From: G963717155 sp963717155
GTDB lineage: Bacteria > Actinomycetota > Thermoleophilia > Gaiellales > JALYLC01
Direction of reading: 5' to 3'
Assembly: GCA_963717155.1 (NCBI GenBank)
Contig: OY970326.1
Coordinates: 3,286,001-3,350,000 of the forward strand
Length of the DNA stretch: 64,000 nt
Below the pieces are notes generated by a model. That model worked only from the letters and a program-made list of their open reading frames with translations. It ran no database searches and was not told where the DNA came from. This document shows positions 60,372 through 64,000 of this stretch, piece by piece. A program made the translations under genes and the position numbers. Numbering within the stretch: the stretch's first letter is position 1; the number at the start of each line of letters is the position of its first letter.

Positions 60372-60760
60372 GGCTGGTCGACCACCGCGTCGAGCTCGAC
60401 CTCGACCAGAACGCCGTCGGGGATGAACCCGCCGACGAACCACGTCGTGTTCGCGGGATCGATGCCCGCAAAGGCTTCGGCGTGTGCCCGGGTCGCTCCC
60501 CGCCAGTCCGCACCGGGCGCCAGCAGGAGCCGCGTGCGCACGACGTCGCCCGGGCCACCGCCGAGCGCCACGACTGCTCCGAGGGCACGCTCGATCGCGA
60601 TCTGCGCCTGGCCGTACGCGTCGCCGGGCGCGAGCGCTCGCCCGTCCGGGCCGGTGGCGGCGGTGCCGCTGACGGCGATGACCGAGCCCGCCCGTGCGGC
60701 ACGGGCGTAGCCTGCGGCAGCCTCGAAGGCCGTCCCGTCCCGGTGGCGGGCGCGCTCCAT
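60368..60760 (-). CDS. RidA-family (YjgF/UK114) protein
   Basis: A 130-residue RidA-family protein. AARAGSVIAVSGTAATGPDG near residue 22, QAQIAIERALGAVVALGGG and GDVVRTRLLLAPG are the usual framework; the near-terminal Arg of canonical RidA (usually RxxVEVD/E) lies in the LVEVELDAVV region without an obvious Arg at the active-site position except RTRL. RidA hydrolyses reactive enamines/imines made by amino-acid oxidising enzymes, which fits the divergent FAD oxidase. It starts two bases after the stop of the XRE-cupin gene. Confidence 0.85.
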   Translation of the reverse strand: MERARHRDGTAFEAAAGYARAARAGSVIAVSGTAATGPDGRALAPGDAYGQAQIAIERALGAVVALGGGPGDVVRTRLLLAPGADWRGATRAHAEAFAGIDPANTTWFVGGFIPDGVLVEVELDAVVDQP

Positions 60761-60762
60761 CG

Positions 60763-61339
60763 CTACATCGTCGGAGGGGTGTCGACGCAGATCAGCCGCA
60801 GCGGCCGGTCGGCGTCGTCGTTGACGAACAGGTGGGGACGCTCGGACGGGTAGTAGGCGCTGTCACCCGGATGCAGGATGCGCGGCTCGGCGCCCTCGAG
60901 CTCGAGACGGAGCCTGCCATCGAGCACGTGCACCCACTCCTCGCCGGGGTGCCGGCCGTACTCGGCGAGCCGCGCGCCCGGGCTCGATCAGCACCTCGAG
61001 CGGCATCATCTGCCGGTCCCGCGTCATCGACGTCAGGAGGTACACGTCGATGCCCTCGGACTGCGAGTGCAGCATCCGGCGGTCGGCACTCGCGACCACG
61101 TCGGGGTAGCCGCTCGCTGCCTCACCGGGCAGCAGGTCGGCGATCGAGATCCCGTAGAACTCGATGAGCCGCACGAGCCGGCCGATCGTGATGTCGCTCT
61201 TGTCGTTCTCGACGAGCGACAGGAACGAGGCCGACACGTCCGTGGCCTCTGATACCTCCGCGAGCGAGAGTCTCCGCGCCGTGCGGACGGACTTGAGGCG
61301 GGCGCCGAGGCTGGGGAGCGCTGTCGTTTCGGGAAGCAT
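60763..61339 (-). CDS. XRE-cupin transcriptional regulator (frameshifted)
   Basis: About 192 residues after repair. The XRE helix-turn-helix is LGARLKSVRTARRLSLAEVS, EATDVSASFLSLVENDKSD. The carboxy cupin reads through DVYLLTSMTRDRQMMPLEVL in the same frame, then shifts near 60985; removing one G from GGG gives EPGARLAEYGRHPGEEWVHV followed by the cupin end and a stop at 60763. This architecture is typical of regulators of amine, putrescine or amino-acid catabolism that bind a small ligand in the cupin. It is divergent from the FAD oxidase gene and likely controls both arms. Confidence 0.85.
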
Positions 61340-61383
61340 CGTCGTCACAGAGCGTAGTGAGGTTCCACCGTCAGCAACCCCCC

Positions 61384-61411
61384 TTGACACCACCACCACC
61401 ATCACTAAACT
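61384..61411 (+). promoter_or_regulatory. Leaderless promoter for the FAD oxidase gene
   Basis: TTGACA (61384-61389), a 16-base spacer and TAAACT (61406-61411), then seven bases (CACCGCC) and the GTG at 61419. This is the best -35/-10 pair in the window and leaves no room for a ribosome site. Confidence 0.7.
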
Positions 61412-61418
61412 CACCGCC

Positions 61419-62553
61419 GTGCAGCATACTGAAGACGCCGTGGTGATCGGAGCCGGGATCACCGGGCTCTCGATCGCGCTCCACCTCGCCGAGCAGGGCA
61501 CCGCGCCCCTCGTGCTCGACAGAGCTGGTGTTGCCGCGGGCGCCAGCGGCGTGCAACCGGGCGGTGTGCGCCAGCAGTGGAGCACGAGCGTCAACTGCCG
61601 GCTCGGCCGCGAGTCGCTCGACGTCTATCGCACGCTCGACGAGCGCCTCGGTGTGCCTGTCGCGGCGACGTTCGATGCCTGCGGCTACCTCTTCCTCGCG
61701 CACAGCGCGGAGCGGCTCGAGGAGCTGCGAACGACGGTCGCGATTCAGCGAGCGGCCGGTGTCCCATCGCGGATGATCGCCGCGAGCGAGGCCGCGAAGC
61801 TCGTTCCGGGACTCGTCGTCGAGAGCGTGACCGGAGCCGCGTACTGCGGCGAGGACGGCTACTTCGATCGTCCTCGTGCGGTCGTCGACGCGTTCGCGAA
61901 TGCCGCCCGTGCGCGCGGCGCGCGGCTCGACATCGCCCGGGTGCGCCGGATCGAGCGGGACGGCGGCGGATTCCGCATCGAGCTCGACGAGGGAGCGGTC
62001 CGAGCCGAGCGCGTGATCGTCGCCGCCGGGCGTCGACACGCCGACGCTGCTTCCCGACATCGACCTTCCGATCGAGCCGGTTGCGCGGCACCTCTTCTTC
62101 AGCGGCCCGCTCGACCGACGGAGCGCTGCGGCCGCTCGTCGTATCGGCGGAGCGCGAGTTCGCGGCAAAGCAGCTCGCCGACGGTCGTCTGCTCGCGAGC
62201 CGATCTCGGCGCGACCGGGAGCCCTGCGCTGTCGAGCGGCCGCTGGCTTCGCCGCGTGCTGCGACGTCATCGGCGACCTCTTGCCGAGCCTGCGCGGGAC
62301 CGCGTTCCCGACGCTCGTGAGCGGCGAGTACGACGCGACTCCCGACTCTCAGCCCATCGTCGGTGCCGTCGGCCCCGACGAGGGGCTGTTCGTGGCCGCC
62401 GGCTTCAGCGGCCACGGTTTCATGCTGGCCCCAGCCATCGGGCGCCGTCTCGCCGATCTCGCGCTGGGACATCGCCCCGACCCCGACCTCGCTGCGTTCT
62501 CGCTCGCCCGCTTCTCGGGCGAGCGGCCGCCGGGCGAGCTGCAGACGGTCTGA
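61419..62553 (+). CDS. FAD-dependent oxidoreductase of the DAO family (several frameshifts)
   Basis: About 375 residues once repaired. The start VVIGAGITGLSIALHLAEQG binds FAD, followed by GASGVQPGGVRQQWST as in sarcosine/glycine/D-amino acid oxidase-like proteins; the end GFSGHGFMLAPAIGRRLADL is the second FAD segment. Frames change near 62030, 62112, 62195 and 62265; each is repaired by removing one base (GGG to GG, CC to C, CC to C, one C), giving VAAGVDTPTLLPDI, LDDGALRPLVV, LLASDLGATG and VLDVIGDLLPS. It probably oxidises an amine or amino acid, consistent with RidA in the divergent operon. Confidence 0.82.
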
Positions 62554-62608
62554 CCGGGCTTCCATGCGCTCCCGCGACGACCAGTTCATCTACCACGATA
62601 GGAGCCCC

Positions 62609-64000
62609 ATGCGCAGTCTCACGCTCCCCGGCCGACGCCTTGCCGTCGCCGTCGGCGCGCTCGTCGCCGTCGGCCTGGCGGCTTCCGCCATGACCGCGTC
62701 GGCGTCGTCGCAACACAGCACGGCGAACAGCACGCTCGTGGTCGACAAGTCGTTCGACCTCAAGACCAGCGACCCCCAGCGCCAGTTCGAGCCCACCGGC
62801 GGCATCGTCGATCACGCGCTCTACGACACGCTGCTCAAGTTCGTCGGCGCGGACGTGTCGCATCCGAAGCCCGACATCGCCGTCTCGTTCAAGGCATCGA
62901 GCGACGCGAAGACGTACACCTTCCAGCTCCGGAAGAACATCAAGTTCTCCGACGGCACGCCGCTGACCTCGAAGGACGTCGTGTTCTCGTTCCGCCGCCT
63001 CGTCAACCTCAAGGGCAACCCGTCGTTCCTGCTCGCGGGCATCACCACGAGCGCGAAGGGCCCGTACACGGTCGTCCTGAAGTCGAAGACGCCGAACCCG
63101 GCGATTCCCGTGCTCGTGGCGAACACGTCGCTCGGCGTCGTCAACTCGAAGGTCGTGATGGCGCATGGCGGCAGTGACGCTGCCAACGCCGACAAGACGG
63201 ACAAGGCCGAGTCGTACATCAACGCGCACTCGGTGGGCAGCGGCCCGTACGTCCTGAAGTCGTTCAGCACGACCTCGCAGGTCGTGATGACGGCGAACCC
63301 GACCTACTGGGGCCCGAAGCCGAAGTTCCCGACGGTCGTCCTGCGCAACGTCTCGGCCGCCACGCAGCTCCTCGACGTGCAGCGCGGCACGAACGAGATC
63401 TCGGTCGACCTCTCGCCCGACCAGGCGACGTCGCTCAAGGGCAACAGCAAGGTGCAGGTTGCCGAGACACCGTCGGCGAACGTGTTCTTCCTGTTCGCGA
63501 ACCACAACACCGCGGTCTCGACGACCACGGCCAACACGCACATCCAGAACGCGATCCGCTACGGGCTCGACTACAGCGGCCTCGTCTCGCTCGCCGGCTC
63601 GGGCGCCGTGCAGGCTGCTGGCATCGTGCCGTCGATGTTCCTCGGCTCGCTTCCGGCCTCGGCCGGGCTGCAAGCAGGACCTGGCCAAGGCCAAGGCCGA
63701 GGTCACGGCATCGGGTATCAGCAACCCGACGGTGAACCTCGAGTACCCGAGCGACATCTCGCTCGAACGGCCTCGCAGTTCGGCGTGCTCGCGCAGAGGA
63801 TCGCGTCCGACCTCGGCAAGATCGGGATCACGGCGAAGCTGACGGGTAGCCCGGTCGCCACCGCGCTCGGCACCTACCGCGCCGGCACCGAGCAGCTCGG
63901 GCTCTGGTACTGGGGCCCGGACTACCCGGACCCGAACGACTACCTCGCGTTCCTGCCGGGCGCGACGGTCGGCCTGCGCGCCGGCTGGCCGGCCGGCGCC
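62609..64000 (+). CDS. ABC transporter substrate-binding protein, family 5 (partial, frameshifted)
   Basis: Open at the window end. A signal peptide (LAVAVGALVAVGLAASAMTA) is followed by a peptide/nickel-type solute-binding domain: IVDHALYDTLLKFVG, YTFQLRKNIKFSDGTPLTSK, GSGPYVLKSF, VFFLFANHNTAV, LWYWGPDYPDPNDYL. AGGAG precedes the ATG at 62609. Between about 63670 and 63770 the frame shifts: removing one G gives SAGCKQDLAKAKAEV, and two further single-base removals near 63757-63773 restore LNGL-QFGVLAQRI. It follows the FAD oxidase by 55 bases and probably delivers its substrate; permease genes would lie beyond the window. Confidence 0.87.
   Translation, partial: MRSLTLPGRRLAVAVGALVAVGLAASAMTASASSQHSTANSTLVVDKSFDLKTSDPQRQFEPTGGIVDHALYDTLLKFVGADVSHPKPDIAVSFKASSDAKTYTFQLRKNIKFSDGTPLTSKDVVFSFRRLVNLKGNPSFLLAGITTSAKGPYTVVLKSKTPNPAIPVLVANTSLGVVNSKVVMAHGGSDAANADKTDKAESYINAHSVGSGPYVLKSFSTTSQVVMTANPTYWGPKPKFPTVVLRNVSAATQLLDVQRGTNEISVDLSPDQATSLKGNSKVQVAETPSANVFFLFANHNTAVSTTTANTHIQNAIRYGLDYSGLVSLAGSGAVQAAGIVPSMFLGSLPASAGLQAGPGQGQGRGHGIGYQQPDGEPRVPERHLARTASQFGVLAQRIASDLGKIGITAKLTGSPVATALGTYRAGTEQLGLWYWGPDYPDPNDYLAFLPGATVGLRAGWPAGA

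Noticed and set aside
1..64000. tRNA, rRNA, insertion sequences, phage attachment sites or a replication origin
   Set aside because: No cloverleaf, rRNA core, transposase, integrase or DnaA-box cluster was recognised on reading either strand.

Overview
The window is about 64 kb of GC-rich DNA with dense, short-spaced genes, many GTG starts and many ATGA/GTGA stop-start overlaps. The gene content (SARP/BTAD regulators, a DUF222-HNH gene of the 13E12 type, UdgX, a TM0106-type nuclease-helicase, decapeptide-repeat and RTX-like surface proteins) suggests a soil actinobacterium, probably of the Thermoleophilia (Solirubrobacterales/Gaiellales). This placement is inference from gene content; no rRNA or tRNA gene is present to test it.

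Region 1 (1-14.9 kb) is catabolic: a histidine-kinase tail, a D-threonine-aldolase-like PLP protein, udgX, then a LacI regulator coupled to a zinc alcohol dehydrogenase, and an operon of three SDR dehydrogenases and two enolase-superfamily proteins that looks like a duplicated SDR-enolase module. A convergent Ldh2-type dehydrogenase, a nucleotidyltransferase-like gene, a metallophosphoesterase, an APC permease and a fourth SDR follow. Near-palindromic CAAACGTT-type sites recur at several promoters here. Region 2 (14.9-18.5 kb, minus strand) holds an MpaB-type protein and two secreted M23-like proteins around a stand-alone LuxR helix-turn-helix. Region 3 (18.7-24.3 kb) is a two-gene unit: a SARP regulator fused to a degenerate SIR2-like domain, translationally coupled to a membrane nSTAND-WD40 protein. 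Region 4 (24.3-34.8 kb) contains small secreted proteins, a LuxR regulator, an SOS-boxed HNH gene, a 4-OT tautomerase, a FUSC transporter coupled to a flavin oxidoreductase, and small minus-strand genes. Region 5 (34.8-46.6 kb) is cell-surface and signalling: an unusual GT51 transglycosylase, secreted beta-proteins, a large RTX-like protein, two ECF sigma factors with anti-sigma-like partners, and a RecB-like nuclease/helicase. Region 6 (46.7-52.1 kb) has a very unusual one-protein sensor (SARP DNA-binding domain, one membrane helix, beta-propeller and family-5 solute-binding protein), a TPR-methyltransferase and an orphan Hcp. Region 7 (52.1-58.9 kb) has an MmgE/PrpD protein, a methyltransferase, a urease-like gamma/beta fusion with an alpha subunit but no nickel chaperones, a PRC-barrel protein and a PQQ-type propeller. 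Region 8 (59-64 kb) is a divergent catabolic locus: XRE-cupin regulator, RidA, a TIGR04076-type protein and an LLM flavin oxidoreductase on one side; a DAO-type FAD oxidase and a peptide-type solute-binding protein on the other.

Two window-wide patterns stand out. Several genes have a TANNNT element ending 6-8 nt before the start codon and no Shine-Dalgarno, which suggests leaderless transcripts. Six genes are interrupted by frameshifts; nearly all are repaired by removing one G or C, often from a short run, and they are concentrated in the last 3 kb. Sequence error is therefore more likely than gene decay.
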